Shown here in pieces: positions 1-12,700 of a stretch of 26,709 nt of DNA; the first letter of the stretch is position 1, and each line of letters opens with the position of its first letter. A program made the position numbers and the translations under genes. Under the pieces are notes generated by a model. It made no database searches, was not told where the DNA came from, and was given only the letters and a program-made list of their open reading frames with translations. This DNA is from Collodictyon triciliatum (taxonomy: Eukaryota; CRuMs): NCBI GenBank assembly GCA_043381765.1, contig JBHJMP010000951.1, forward strand, positions 3,193 through 29,901, written 5' to 3'.

Positions 1-106
1 TTTTTTTTTTGAGTTAGCCAAAGTGGATGGGTGTTATTCTCTTTTACGTACTTGTGGAGTCTTCCTACATTTGTGATGCATATTTCATTCCTATATCACA
101 CATCAG

Positions 107-3100
107 GTCTACATTTACGCAGATTGCGCACTGGATTCAAGAGTAGACTTTTATACGCTTGATGTGTCTATTAGTCATTGGACACAACTAGAATGCAACT
201 TACTAGTCTGCCCAGGGAGTGGTGTAAACGCTTACTCCTTTTTTCACAATGACATATTGCATCTGTACGGAGGCTCGACAGTGCAGTATCTGCCATCCAA
301 TGGGCTTCTCTACCATTTTCTTGAAGGTAAAACACTTCCTGTTTGGAAATTAATTCTTTATTTTATGGGTAGAAATTTAAATATACAATCGTATATCCTA
401 GGCTCTAAGTCTTGGGTGAAAGTAAACTACAAGAACACGCACCCAGTACTTACAAAGGCATCAAACGTTTATGAATTCAAGAAGCTATATGTATCTGGGG
501 GATACCGGATAGATAATACCCCAAATACTTTGATTTGGATTCTCGACTGTGGTAATAAATCCCTAAGATTCCTCGTAAATTTGTTCCGAAAAGCAATGAC
601 ATTAAAAGTTCTGTGCACGCGAATAATTCAATTTATTTATAAATGGTTTTTATATCATTCAGATTTATTGTCATGGTATTACGTGGATACGAAGTTTCAT
701 TTTGCAGAGTCCCACACGTCATTCATATACAATCAAGTGTTCTGGACATTTGGTCCCGAGTTTATTGACACCCCAGAGATATCATGCATGACATCTTTTT
801 ATGGACTAGAGTGTAAAAACAGATTTTATGATTCGTATTCAAAGTATTTCATACCGTATTTAAAATTAAATGATTAGTAAAAAAGCTTAGAGTAATAAAA
901 GTGTCAACAATCCATCTCGTACTGATTTTTTTTAAAAAAATATAATATATCTCTAAAATTAGCCATATATGATACGCTCTATTTTTAAATATTTTTACAC
1001 CACTCTTAATCTAGGGTTAGTATACTGACGAAAAAAAAGGGTATCCGTCGATTTACTTATTTTTTTAATTATACACTCTAGCGAAGTCATTGAATATCAC
1101 GACGGATACCAGGACATGTTCCAAGAGAGGTCAACCGTTGCCTCTGAATTATCCGCTAGTTAGAATAATGGCTAAAATATATGTCAATCGCGATGATTTA
1201 ATTCTTGTTGGTGGTAGATACAGCAACTCATATAATGACATATGGATATTTAACACAGGTTCTATTCGGTGATACTATTACAATGAATTATTGATAAATA
1301 CTAGCATATACATTAAAACAAAATTCAAATTCTCAAATACTTTTTATGCGCTTCCTCCGTATTTGCTTTCTATTTACTCTGTTAAAGTCGCGATGAGGTG
1401 GATTTGGACAACAAATAATCAGCAGCCTGCTTCAAGATCCAAATTTTACTTCGGGAAGCTCGATGATGATACATTTGTACTTTTTGGGGGATCTATTTCT
1501 TCAACTTCTCTTATCGTGATGAATGACTTATGGACATTTAACCGTCGTATGAGCTTGGCGAATTCAACTGCAATTGTCATATGTGGTTTTCCATTTTGTT
1601 AAATTGATCCGTCATTTAATCAAGAACTCCCTTTTTTCTGTCCTATTTTTTTCAATTCCAAAGGAAATCGGACATGGAGCCTTGTCCATAGAGAACATAT
1701 GTGCGACTCTTTCAATACAACGTGCGCTCCTCGGGTTATTTCTGCCGTATGAATCAATTTATGCTTTTTCTTGTGGGTAGTTTTATCTCCCAAATAGTTT
1801 TCACAAGAAAATTAATACACCCAGGTTTATGGAATTCACAACCGAACTCTTTATGTTTTGGGTGGTTCCATCGGGTTCGATAGTCCTCAAGATATCTTTA
1901 GAAAATACAGCTTCGGTAGCATTATAATTACTTTAAACACGCAAAACATATGCGAAATATACCACCCATTTCAAGGGCACTACAATCCTATAATAATTAA
2001 CTTAAACCCTCTTTTTAATCAAGAAAAAAAGGTGTGGTCTTCTGTATGGATTCGCAATACCCAATCCGGAGATGTACTGAGTGTTCTGCCACGAAATCCG
2101 TCGTATGTCACGATTGAATCAAATCTGTGGGTGCTTTTAGGGGACCTGGCCATTAACACTAGCTCAAATCAACCGACTTATCGGATAGACATGGAATCAG
2201 AAACATTCGAAAGCTTTCAACAGTCACAGATATATCCTCCATTGAGAGGTTACTCATCATGTACTTTTAAGAATGACAAAATCTACGTTGGGGGAGGCAG
2301 TAGATTGGGTTTTGAGTCGACTTTAGACATTTGGAAATACAACACCTGTAAGAGCTTATCTTTGGTTGATTTTTGACGTAAAGAACACGGAAATGATGGG
2401 GAAAAAAAACTCAAAGAAACACAAAAATAAATAAGAAACATGAAAATAAACAAAAACATGAAAAAACTCAAAGAAACACGAAAATAAATGTAATTGATTG
2501 TAGTTTCAAATCGTTCAATAATTCACTCTAACTGTTTCAGTGACGAAGCAATGGTCTCTCGTGGCCAATCGATTCCCTACTCTATCTGATAGCTCAGCAC
2601 CTGTAATCTTGTACTACACATCAAGCCTCATTCTGTTTGGGATGTTTGACTATCAGTTCACGATGTCTGCATATGTACTAAAAAATGGTAAGTTTGAATA
2701 TGGAATTGCGTAAAGTCAAATATGCTGAAATTTCATATAATCACATATTATTACAAAAACATGCAGGTAATTGGATCAAAATCCAACTGCCATTTGAATC
2801 CCCTCGGATTTTTGCGCCAGTTTCGCTTACAGAGGGTTCCATATGGACTATCGCATCATCTTCTGATCAATTTTTTCCAAGTATTCGCATAGCATCTATT
2901 GAAACTGGTGAGAAATTCGATGATATATATTATGAAATATGCTACAGAAACTGATTCATATCCGGAGAATTCATGGAACATACCTCAGGTTCTCTGTTCT
3001 GTGATAAATACTCTCGAATACAAGTGTCTGATTCTTACGTTCTTGAGGATGGGAGCAAGGATGTCGGGTACTTCCCAGGAACTTATTGCACGTGGTCAAT

Positions 3101-3122
3101 CAAGGGAGCGAATTGGATATAT
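107..3122 (+). CDS. Multi-Kelch protein with a CUB-like module (partial at both ends)
   Basis: The gene is split by introns and runs off the left edge. Exons that splice in frame are about 107-326, 402-551, 663-812, 1082-1268, 1398-1546, 1664-1746, 1825-1915, 2024-2347, 2541-2687, 2767-2907 and 2968-3122. At least six Kelch blades are visible, each with the usual hydrophobic-GG core followed by a DIW-type strand: LHLYGG, LYVSGG, LILVGG with NDIWIF, FVLFGG with NDLWTF, LYVLGG, and IYVGGG with LDIWKY. Tryptophan-containing strands (for example TWSLV and KQWSLV) lie between them. The last exon changes character and carries a CUB-like YCTWSI motif about 40 residues after an FC. Kelch blades form a beta-propeller for protein binding, and Kelch plus CUB occurs in attractin-type secreted or membrane proteins. 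The start is missing and the 3' end enters the gap (donor GTAACC at 3123). The acceptor of the last exon (2967, or alternatively 2946) is uncertain. Kelch identity is firm; CUB is tentative. Confidence 0.82.
2404..2489. repeat. Imperfect direct repeat in a Kelch-gene intron
   Basis: A 29-nt A-rich segment at 2404-2432 recurs at 2461-2489 with one mismatch, inside the intron 2348-2540. The 28 nt between the copies is similar A-rich sequence. It looks like a local tandem duplication with no coding role. Confidence 0.7.
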
Positions 3123-3148
3123 GTAACCACTTAGTGAATATTAAAAAT

Positions 3149-3683
3149 NNNNNNNNNNNNNNNNNNNNNNNNNNNNNNNNNNNNNNNNNNNNNNNNNNNN
3201 NNNNNNNNNNNNNNNNNNNNNNNNNNNNNNNNNNNNNNNNNNNNNNNNNNNNNNNNNNNNNNNNNNNNNNNNNNNNNNNNNNNNNNNNNNNNNNNNNNNN
3301 NNNNNNNNNNNNNNNNNNNNNNNNNNNNNNNNNNNNNNNNNNNNNNNNNNNNNNNNNNNNNNNNNNNNNNNNNNNNNNNNNNNNNNNNNNNNNNNNNNNN
3401 NNNNNNNNNNNNNNNNNNNNNNNNNNNNNNNNNNNNNNNNNNNNNNNNNNNNNNNNNNNNNNNNNNNNNNNNNNNNNNNNNNNNNNNNNNNNNNNNNNNN
3501 NNNNNNNNNNNNNNNNNNNNNNNNNNNNNNNNNNNNNNNNNNNNNNNNNNNNNNNNNNNNNNNNNNNNNNNNNNNNNNNNNNNNNNNNNNNNNNNNNNNN
3601 NNNNNNNNNNNNNNNNNNNNNNNNNNNNNNNNNNNNNNNNNNNNNNNNNNNNNNNNNNNNNNNNNNNNNNNNNNNNNNNNNNN
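3149..3683. other. Assembly gap (N run)
   Basis: There are 535 N. The gap is bordered on the right by an A run. It hides the 3' part of the Kelch/CUB gene and lies about 60 nt beyond the stop of the opposite-strand TOG gene. The two genes are therefore convergent and share this region as their 3' flank. Confidence 0.99.
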
Positions 3684-3743
3684 AAAAAAAAATAATTTAA
3701 TTCATTGTTTTGACTTGTCCATATGCAGTTGATGCTATAGCAA

Positions 3744-6700
3744 TTATATTAAATTTACCTCTCTGAGCGTTTGCATTAGGCGAATGTTTACTGCTTTGAT
3801 TTCGCTCTTACTTTCATCGACAAGGCCGAAACACAGCGGAACGATAGACTTTGTTATCATGGTCGGCTTTTTGTTGTGAACGCTCGGGACAACACCTAAG
3901 AAAAAAGTTTAAAAAAATGCCATATTTTCTGATATTGAATACTACATAGTTGCATTTCAAGGAAGATGTTCCAATCAGGTGATATAATTATATCAGCCAT
4001 TGCAAACGATGGCCAGCGAACCAAAGCCAACACCTCCCACCATCTCGCACAAAATTGAAAGCGAGAATGAATAAAAAAAAATAATAAAAAAAAAAAAGGT
4101 TATATCAGCCACATTTTGTAGTCTTACTTCTTATTTTATCCAAAAGTTGAGGCTTCACACGAATGTTTCCGAAGGAAGCCGCATTCACCAATGGCGGGAG
4201 AATGACGACTGGATCCAACGTGGATAGGAGCAAGTCCAGTGTATCGCTGGCCAATCCACGGATTTGAGAATTGGATGCTGCAAGTGTATTTGCCAGCGCG
4301 GGTATCAACTGGGACAATACAGGCTCGATGTTATCCTGAAAGTGTTAAGAATTCATCATTTATTGTACTATTATACATTAAACGCCTAGATTTACAAAAT
4401 GGGCGTATTTGCTTCTTAGATGAATTGTGTAACATCAGAAGAATTTTGTAATTATTAATCGAATCAAATCGTGGGAGAATGATAGTCGTTACACTTTGTA
4501 CCAAACCTTCAATAAGCATACGACACGCTGAACCACCCCAAGTGCAGCAACACTGACTTTGGTATTTGCGTCACTTATTCTCAAAATAAGCGCATCAAAT
4601 ATTGCAATCAGTTTAAAGACAGATTCTTCAGGGTACTTGCTCATTATGTCCATAACAGCCGTCAGTGAATCCAGCTTCATTTTCCAATCTAATAAATAAT
4701 TTTGGTATCGCTCCTTCGCTTAACGACAAACATGGCTATTTTCTGTGCAAATATTCAGTTTTGCATTCCAAACACACAACACATTAAGTGATTGAATAAT
4801 GCAATATCGCTTAAATTGTACCATTAGAATTCATCTGCTGTAATAGGTTTGGCAACGTTTCAAATTCTGGTGGCAGTCGAACCACTTTTCCTTGTGATGG
4901 ATTCCGCCCGCCTTTGGACGCTGACCGTCGCGGCTGCGCTGGAGCATTCGATGATATGACTGTTCCACCGTTTGCTACTGACTGTCCCGAGTCGGATATT
5001 GTGTCTGGTATATCGTCGAATCGCTGAGAGTGTATGCCTGTTGGCTGCGCGGCATCTTGACTCACTTTACTAACCTGCTTTAATTATTTGAGAATTTTTT
5101 TTCCAGTGTTCGAAGGAAAAATTAATTAAGAAGCTGGAATGGATTGTCACTACGAAATGTATATGGGTGGTGGAGAGAGACCTTTTGCACGACAGCCTTT
5201 TTCTTAAAAGATGCCTCTGCATTCAACTCGATACCCTTGCTTCGAATCTTGGCTAAAACGTCCCTGGTACTGTTATATGCAGAATCACTGAGTGCTTTTT
5301 TGAGTAATCTATCAAACTCTGCTTCATCCAGCCTGTGGGTAAGTTGGTGTATCAGATGTGTGACATAAGACGCCTGTTATTAATCCAGATATTTTGTGGT
5401 TCGTAAAAGCACATGCCATATATTAAATAGATGGTGTATTTTATGGTATGAGAAATTAATAAATAAATAAAATAATTATGAATCGCAACCGTGTCGATAT
5501 TGAAAGAAGCGTATTTCTCGAGCCAGTTCTTGCATCCGCATTTCCGTCGTTGATTAATTGAGAAAGGGTGACGAGAAGCTTATCGATATCGCGTAAGGAA
5601 ATAACGCGAGAGCCCTATAAAAATAAAAACTACCGCTGTTAGAAAAGGTACAATAATTCTTTTCTTTTTCACCGCTCTATATGGCAAAAGAACTTTTGAG
5701 CTTTTGATTGTAGTTTATGGTATCAAGGAAAGACTAGTAAACGGTAGGTCGAAAAGTATATATGTCACCATATTCTCCACTAGTCTAAAGAGCAAGTATG
5801 CAACTCGTGCTCGTATTTGATTGTTCTTGTGCTGTGCATTTGCAATCAAGCAGATGACCATCTTGGACTCCGTTGTATTGTCGCAGGCAGAATTCAAGGC
5901 TTTCTCTGCTTCTTCGCAGATGAACACGTTGGATTCACCAGTCTTCCTCAATAGAAGCGGCACCTGCAGTTTTTGCATATTCAATTTTTAGGATATATAA
6001 AGTGGACGAACTCTAACAAAAAAAAAAAAAAAGGGAAAAAAAGCAGAGGTATGGACGATTGAAGTAACAAGGAGCTTGTGATTATTTTTCTTCCACACAT
6101 GGTGGTGACATAGGATGTGTGGTATGAAAGAAACCAAGGCATCCAGTTCGGTGTCCATCTGCTTTCGAAGATTACGGAACATCTCTGTGGTGGCTGTCAT
6201 CGCATATTTTGAAACAGATGACCGAAGATTTTCCACAGCGGTGATAATCTTCAAGACAACGGCATGGCTTAAAAAATCATTTATATGCGTGAATTAATAT
6301 AAATTTGAACTTAGACACAGAATAATTGAGATATTGCCTTATTGATCGATGGATTGGGTTATTACACATGAAAAGATATAGTTTGTTCGCTGTGGTGCGC
6401 AATTAATCGCCTCAGCACCGTGATTGCCTCAAAAACAATATTCCATTCTGGTGATGTTAATTCGGACATGGCTTTCTAAATAGATTCGAATTGTTACCAA
6501 ACCAAAGAATACAAATGGGATCTAAACCATTATTCCCCAGAGGTTTTAAGTCGGAAGTAAGAATGCTTAAAAATATTTATCTGCTGATAGAAAACCGAAT
6601 CTGTATTTGACTCTACTTTTTCTCTAGAATTTTTTTCGAAAAGCTCACTTTGAATTCTGAATCAGGGTTGTCGAATGGCTTAAGGTCGTCTTGTTGAACT

Positions 6701-9700
6701 TCATCAACGTTCTTCGCTGATGCCTCTAAATTGGACTTTACAGATGGTACATGCTTATTTGTCGACGTGCTAAGCTTGGATGTCCCAGAGGTCTAAGAAA
6801 TCAAATAAAATGAATAACATCGGCGCCAAGTAAAGAATTTGAACTATTTTGGTAAATAAAGTATCGAAGTACAAAAATTATACTTTAGAATGTGCTATCG
6901 ATTCTGTGCCACTGCCACTTTTGAAACTAGACTCAGGGCTGATAACTGGGGGGCTACTCAAATCCGAGTTTGAATTGGAGTCTGATGCAGGGTCTCTGTA
7001 CTTTGGCCTTGATGAGGAGCGGCCTTTCGAGCGAGTTTATATAGGTAAAAGATTTATCATATATTCAAATATGCAAAAGTCAAGGCATTTAAACATAGGA
7101 AAATGTAAGAGAATAACCACCAATATGAGTTGACAAATTGAAGTAATCGACTGGGTCAGTCAAATTTTTCCAGTCTTCACAACACAGGTAGAAATTTTTT
7201 TAAAAAAAAAAAAGCGATATACTGAATTTAATGTTTGCTGGATAGTTTACCCTTCGTAGGTTTTCCTCTTGCATAGTCTGCATTTCGGTATTCCCCTTCA
7301 ATATCGTCACCTGATTCTGCTTGTGCTGCATCTCCGTTATTCGAACTAGGTCCCAATGACCTATATAATATTTATTTAATAAAAAATGACGAGGATACCA
7401 CGCAGGTTTTGCACAGCTAATATTGTCCAAAAATACGAAGGGTCATTCAATTTGGGGAATGGCAAATAGAGCCACCAAGCCAGCAAAATGTGATGTGACA
7501 TTGAAAAGGCATAAGAATTTTAGAGTTAAAAAAATATACATACTTATTCCCGTGCAATTCTGGAGATCCATGTTCGTCTGCATCGAACCTATTTCCCGAA
7601 TGAGTAATATCTCTCCTAGTCCGTCTCAAATTAGTAATAGGAATCGGTACCATTTTTAAGACTGATAGATAGTCAAAAATAAATATCATAGAGACGAAGA
7701 GACCTAAAGGAAATGAATCGTAATACTCTATAATCCAACTCTACCTCTCGTCTATCGCGTACGTATCCCCTTCTTTTCTTATGTTTGCACTTCTTCTCTT
7801 TGATTTTGGGGCAGGGGGTTGGAATTGATTCTCTATGTTTTGCATATTGAATTAAAAAAAAAAGGCAGGGAATATATAGAGATAATTTCATATTAATTTT
7901 TGTCGAACTCGAGTATCAAATAAATTTTGAATATGTTTTCAGGATTCTTCGGGCGCATTTCTCTTTTCAAAACCTGGTCGGTCAACAAATTCATTTTCAA
8001 TGTGTATAGTTTTTGAACTAAAGGAATAGAAAATTATGATTAATTTGTTGTAATTATGTATTCTTTTAATTTAATTAACAACGTTTTTATCGACGAATTC
8101 GAGCTAACCTATCGACAAGTGGTCCTTGGTCGTGCTGCTCTGGCATGTGTCGCTGGGTCACCTTTTTCTTGATGGCATGACTTTCAGGCGGCGGTACAGC
8201 AGATGGCTGTCCCTAATTTGAAAATTGTTCCAGACGATAAAGATAATTTTGTATTATTTTCCATATGGAGATAGAGAAAAGAATCAAGTACAAAGAAACC
8301 AAATACAATACATGATTTCGGGGTGATAATCCCCTTGTGTTTGTTTGTGGTTGTCCTTGCCTGTTTCTAGCTGTGATGGTGGCGTTGCATAAAGTTAGAT
8401 GCATAGTTGAAATCATAAAAGTGATTTATAAAGTCGTATACGCTCCCACAAAAGTATTTGTCGTGAAAAAGTACATTTACCATTCAAAGATGAGAATTCC
8501 TCGGTCGAATCTCGAAAAACTTTTCCATCTGCATTTTCACTATCGATCCATCCCGGACTACTCGGGAGCTGGACACCAGCCAATTGTGCACTTTCCGTCC
8601 ACTCAGCCTCGTTGCTGTCAGCATTCGAGTAATGCACGTTTGTGTGGCGCGCTTGTTCTTGTATATCCTCTCCATCTTTATCATCATTTTATTGAGTTTG
8701 TGAGAAACAAAAATTATGCACGTAAAATATGTTGGACAAGTGAATGGACAAATAAAAAAGTGAGTAAGAGCAGATGGTTTTTCTCTTAAAAATAAAAATA
8801 AAAAACGAAGTAAAACACTTAACATTAAAGCAAAGAAAAGTAAGTGACCTTCATGTTTGCGTAAGCCTTGGCGAGCCCGCGACCCTCTGTTCCCTCTGGT
8901 CGACATTTCCCATGGAATTTTGCTTGACCTTAGAGAGAAAATGCAAAAATAAACAACAATCATCACATGGAGAGAGAAGAAAAAATATTATATTGGTAAA
9001 ATCCATACAATTGAACCATGAATCGTATTGAAATATTGAAATAGACAATGAGAATATAGAGTATAGAGTATAGAGTATAGAGTATAGAGTATAGAGTATA
9101 GAGTATAGAGTATAGAGTATAGAGTATAGAGTATAGAGTATAGAGTATAGAGTATAGAGTATAGAGTATAGAGTATAGAGTATAGAGTATAGAGTATAGA
9201 GTATAGAGTTNNNNNNNNNNNNNNNNNNNNNNNNNNNNNNNNNNNNNNNNNNNNNNNNNNNNNNNNNNNNNNNNNNNNNNNNNNNNNNNNNNNNNNNNNN
9301 NNNNNNNNNNNNNNNNNNNNNNNNNNNNNNNNNNNNNNNNNNNNNNNNNNNNNNNNNNNNNNNNNNNNNNNNNNNNNNNNNNNNNNNNNNNNNNNNNNNN
9401 NNNNNNNNNNNNNNNNNNNNNNNNNNNNNNNNNNNNNNNNNNNNNNNNNNNNNNNNNNNNNNNNNNNNNNNNNNNNNNNNNNNNNNNNNNNNNNNNNNNN
9501 NNNNNNNNNNNNNNNNNNNNNNNNNNNNNNNNNNNNNNNNNNNNNNNNNNNNNNNNNNNNNNNNNNNNNNNNNNNNNNNNNNNNTGTCCTTTTTTTTTTT
9601 TAAAAAAATAAAATACCTCCATTACGAGGAAGGTCGTTTTTTTTTTTTTTTTTTTGAAAAGAACAAAAGGAGTTATAACACGAGAAATAAGAAACATACC

Positions 9701-12700
9701 AAGATATCGTAATTAGAATATGTGCTTCTAATATATTAGAGCTAATAGTACTCTGCTGCGGTCGCTTTCCAAAAAGGAGGCTGCATATATACCGAGTTGC
9801 TGGCAATCATTTTCTCCACGTTTGAAGACAATTAGTGAATAAACAAACAAACTCAGAACTTCTTCTCGGACTATTCGGTTTGGGTGTTCATTAGCTTCGG
9901 CCAATCTGGTGATAACAACCTATTGAGAAAGAAATATGATGTCTTGATAAATTGATTGGAAAATCAGCAAGTTCATATAATATGAAAGTGAGCATCGATG
10001 TTCTTATAAAGATATATTACAGCTTATATATGGATCTTTGAAAATCATTTATGAACTAATTATGTTACCTTTGGCGTGACAGTTCGCATCAATCCATGGA
10101 AGACCCTCATAACAGCTTGCTTTGACGGGATTTTTTTATCACCGAGTTTCTTTTATAGTGTAAGGAAAGAATAAAAATATGACACACATATTTTATATAC
10201 TACATTAAAGTTATGATGCAAAGAACATGTAGAGAAGAAATAAAAAAAAAGTGTGATTCTTTATTAAAAAAAAAAAAAAACATATTCGAATGTGCACAGT
10301 ATAGTTGTATGAGTGGAATACTTCGATGAGATTCGGGATTAGGGTATCCAAATGGTGCGTGATAAGTGCGCCCGTTTTAGTTAGAATATCGCACACAATA
10401 TCCAAGGAAGAAATCGAGACTCTACTATTTGGGTCACATATCAAAGGGGCTAAGAATTTGATAAAATTTCCCAAGAACGGAAGCAACGGTGAGACATCAC
10501 TTGTGGATCTTATCACTTCCTCCATCTAATTCAAGAATAGCATATAAGATTGCTTCGTGTTGATTCGGCAGGTGTAAAAAGTACCAGGGTGGATATGTAA
10601 CATGAAGGTAACGGGGGAAATGTGCATAGTAGATGGATATTACAACATTTGAGAATAGAAGATGTAAAATATAAGGGATGGGATACTTGTATGTGCTAAT
10701 AAATAATTTAAGGACCTCAGCAACCGCAGTCAATCTATATTGCCAGTTTATTGCTTCGATGATATTGTGTACCAAAGAGACAGTGAAGAGACCAAACGCA
10801 AGTCCGTTGGCTTGAGTGAAAGAGATGTGAAAAGGGGGAAATAGTAAAGTTTAGTTTTTGGTATCTACGTATACCTTGCCTGAGTTTATTTTTTTTTTTT
10901 TTTTTTTTTTTAGTTTTAAGAGTTTTTGGCAGAAAATTCATACGTGCAATGCAGACGAGAGGTTCTTTCGTTCTTATTGATTTCTATAGTTTTTTAATTC
11001 ATGATGAGCACAACTTGTGTCAAATTGAAAGGACAAAACAAAGATAACATCTATTTTGGAAATGAGTGGAAAAATATTTAAAAAAATTGATTTGACATAC
11101 TGCTTTATGTTTGTTTTATATTTGGTCATATGAATATATGTATAAGTATATGACTAACCTCGCTGATAGTAGACACAGAGGAATGTGATGATGCAGATGA
11201 TGCAGATGACGCAGATGAAGGAGGGACTTTAGATTCACGCCCGCTAGGTCTTTCAGACTATTGGTATCAATCAAATAATTTAAATGAAATTAGAATCTAA
11301 TAAGAGAAAAACCCATCGATTCGACCCGAAGAAAGGTGGTTTTTTTATTCTAATTTAATTAAATGAAATCACTATGGCTTACAAAATAATAACAATAATA
11401 GTATCGTGTATGCCTTTTTGCATGATGAGCTTTTGAAGAAAAAAAACTTGCACATTTCCTCAGAGTATACACATATCGATTCGAACCTTTGCAATTATTT
11501 TGTCTCTGAACGATCCGTATGCTTGTTGGAGAGGGTTTGGAAAGCCTTTAACGATTTGATCAAACGTTTCTTTCAAGAGGTGCCTAAAATGAGCTAGAGC
11601 CTTTACAAAGAGTACTCTGGATTAGATAAGGCCAAAGAAAGAAGACAAAAACAATGCATTTGGAGTATATGTGTACTTCTGTCGATATGTATATCTGTGG
11701 CTGCGGTGCTTATTACCTGGATGGCCGAGGCAACCACCTTTTCAGCCTCGTCATTCAAGAGCAAAGTGAGTGACTCCACAAGTAACTTCCAATCCGGCCC
11801 GACATCTTTCGTTGGAATTAGAGCCACAATACCCAAAGTGCTTCCTTGTCGAATCTTCCACTGTATTCCACACAAGTAATAAAATTGTGAATGAAAATAT
11901 GAAACCAAGATGTGATGTGGTGAGATGTGATGAGATGAGATGAGATGAGATGAGATGAGATGAGATGAGATGAGATGAGATGAGATGAGATGAGATGAGA
12001 TGAGATGACATGACATGATATGATATGACATGATATGATATGATATGATATGATATGACATGACATGACATGATATGATATGATATGATATGATATGATA
12101 TGATATGATATGATATGATATGATATGATATGATATGATATGATATGATATGATATGATATGATATGATATGATATGATATGACAGCCCTCCCACGAAGA
12201 AACGACGGAGCAATAACAAGAAATGGGCGGGGAGCCACTGGAGGCGAAGGAGACAGAATGCGATTGGGGCAGGCGGCATGAGGCCAAGAGCCCGGCAGGG
12301 AGAGGGGCCCACCTCGTCAGACCTGAGGCCGCAGCGCACAAGGGCGTCGACAAGGGCGCGGAAGTCGCGGGAGGCCCTGAGATAGAGGGCCAGACACTGG
12401 AGCGCCGCCTTCCTGACGGGCACGGCGTCGTCGCCAAGCAGGTGGACAAGGGCGGGAAACAGGGCGTGGACGGGGGAGCGGGCAGACGGCGAGACGGCCA
12501 GACCGGGCATCAGGTGGGCCAGGATCAGCAGCGCGGGCAAGGCGCACCCGCACTCGCACTCGCGATCCTGATCCTGATCCTGATCGTGATCGTGATCGTG
12601 GTTGTCCCGCTGCAGGACTGCGCCGAGCGCCTCAACCCACTTTGCGCCGTGCTGCACCTCCCGCACAGACTGCGCCACATACTCCAGCAGCGCCCGTCGG

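Noticed and set aside
107-3122. Kelch region as a decayed pseudogene with many frameshifts
   Set aside because: Nearly every frame break coincides with a plausible GT-AG intron that restores phase and a complete Kelch blade. Only the last exon's acceptor is uncertain.
3697-3758. A 24-nt final intron (3735-3758) and extra last exon in the TOG gene
   Set aside because: Reading straight through gives a stop at 3744-3746 after a complete TOG4. A 24-nt intron would be far shorter than any other here.
9054-9210. CRISPR-like array
   Set aside because: It is a head-to-tail 7-nt satellite with no spacers, in a eukaryotic intron.
10929-10972. A small TOG-gene exon coding for NERTSRLHC
   Set aside because: It would leave phase 2, but the next exon (10716-10810) needs phase 1. 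The junction stays unresolved rather than forced.
11603-12449. Long minus-strand open frames rich in Ser-Tyr-His-Ile
   Set aside because: They are translations of the pentamer satellite in intron 1. The real coding parts are only the flanking exons, which splice in frame without the repeat.
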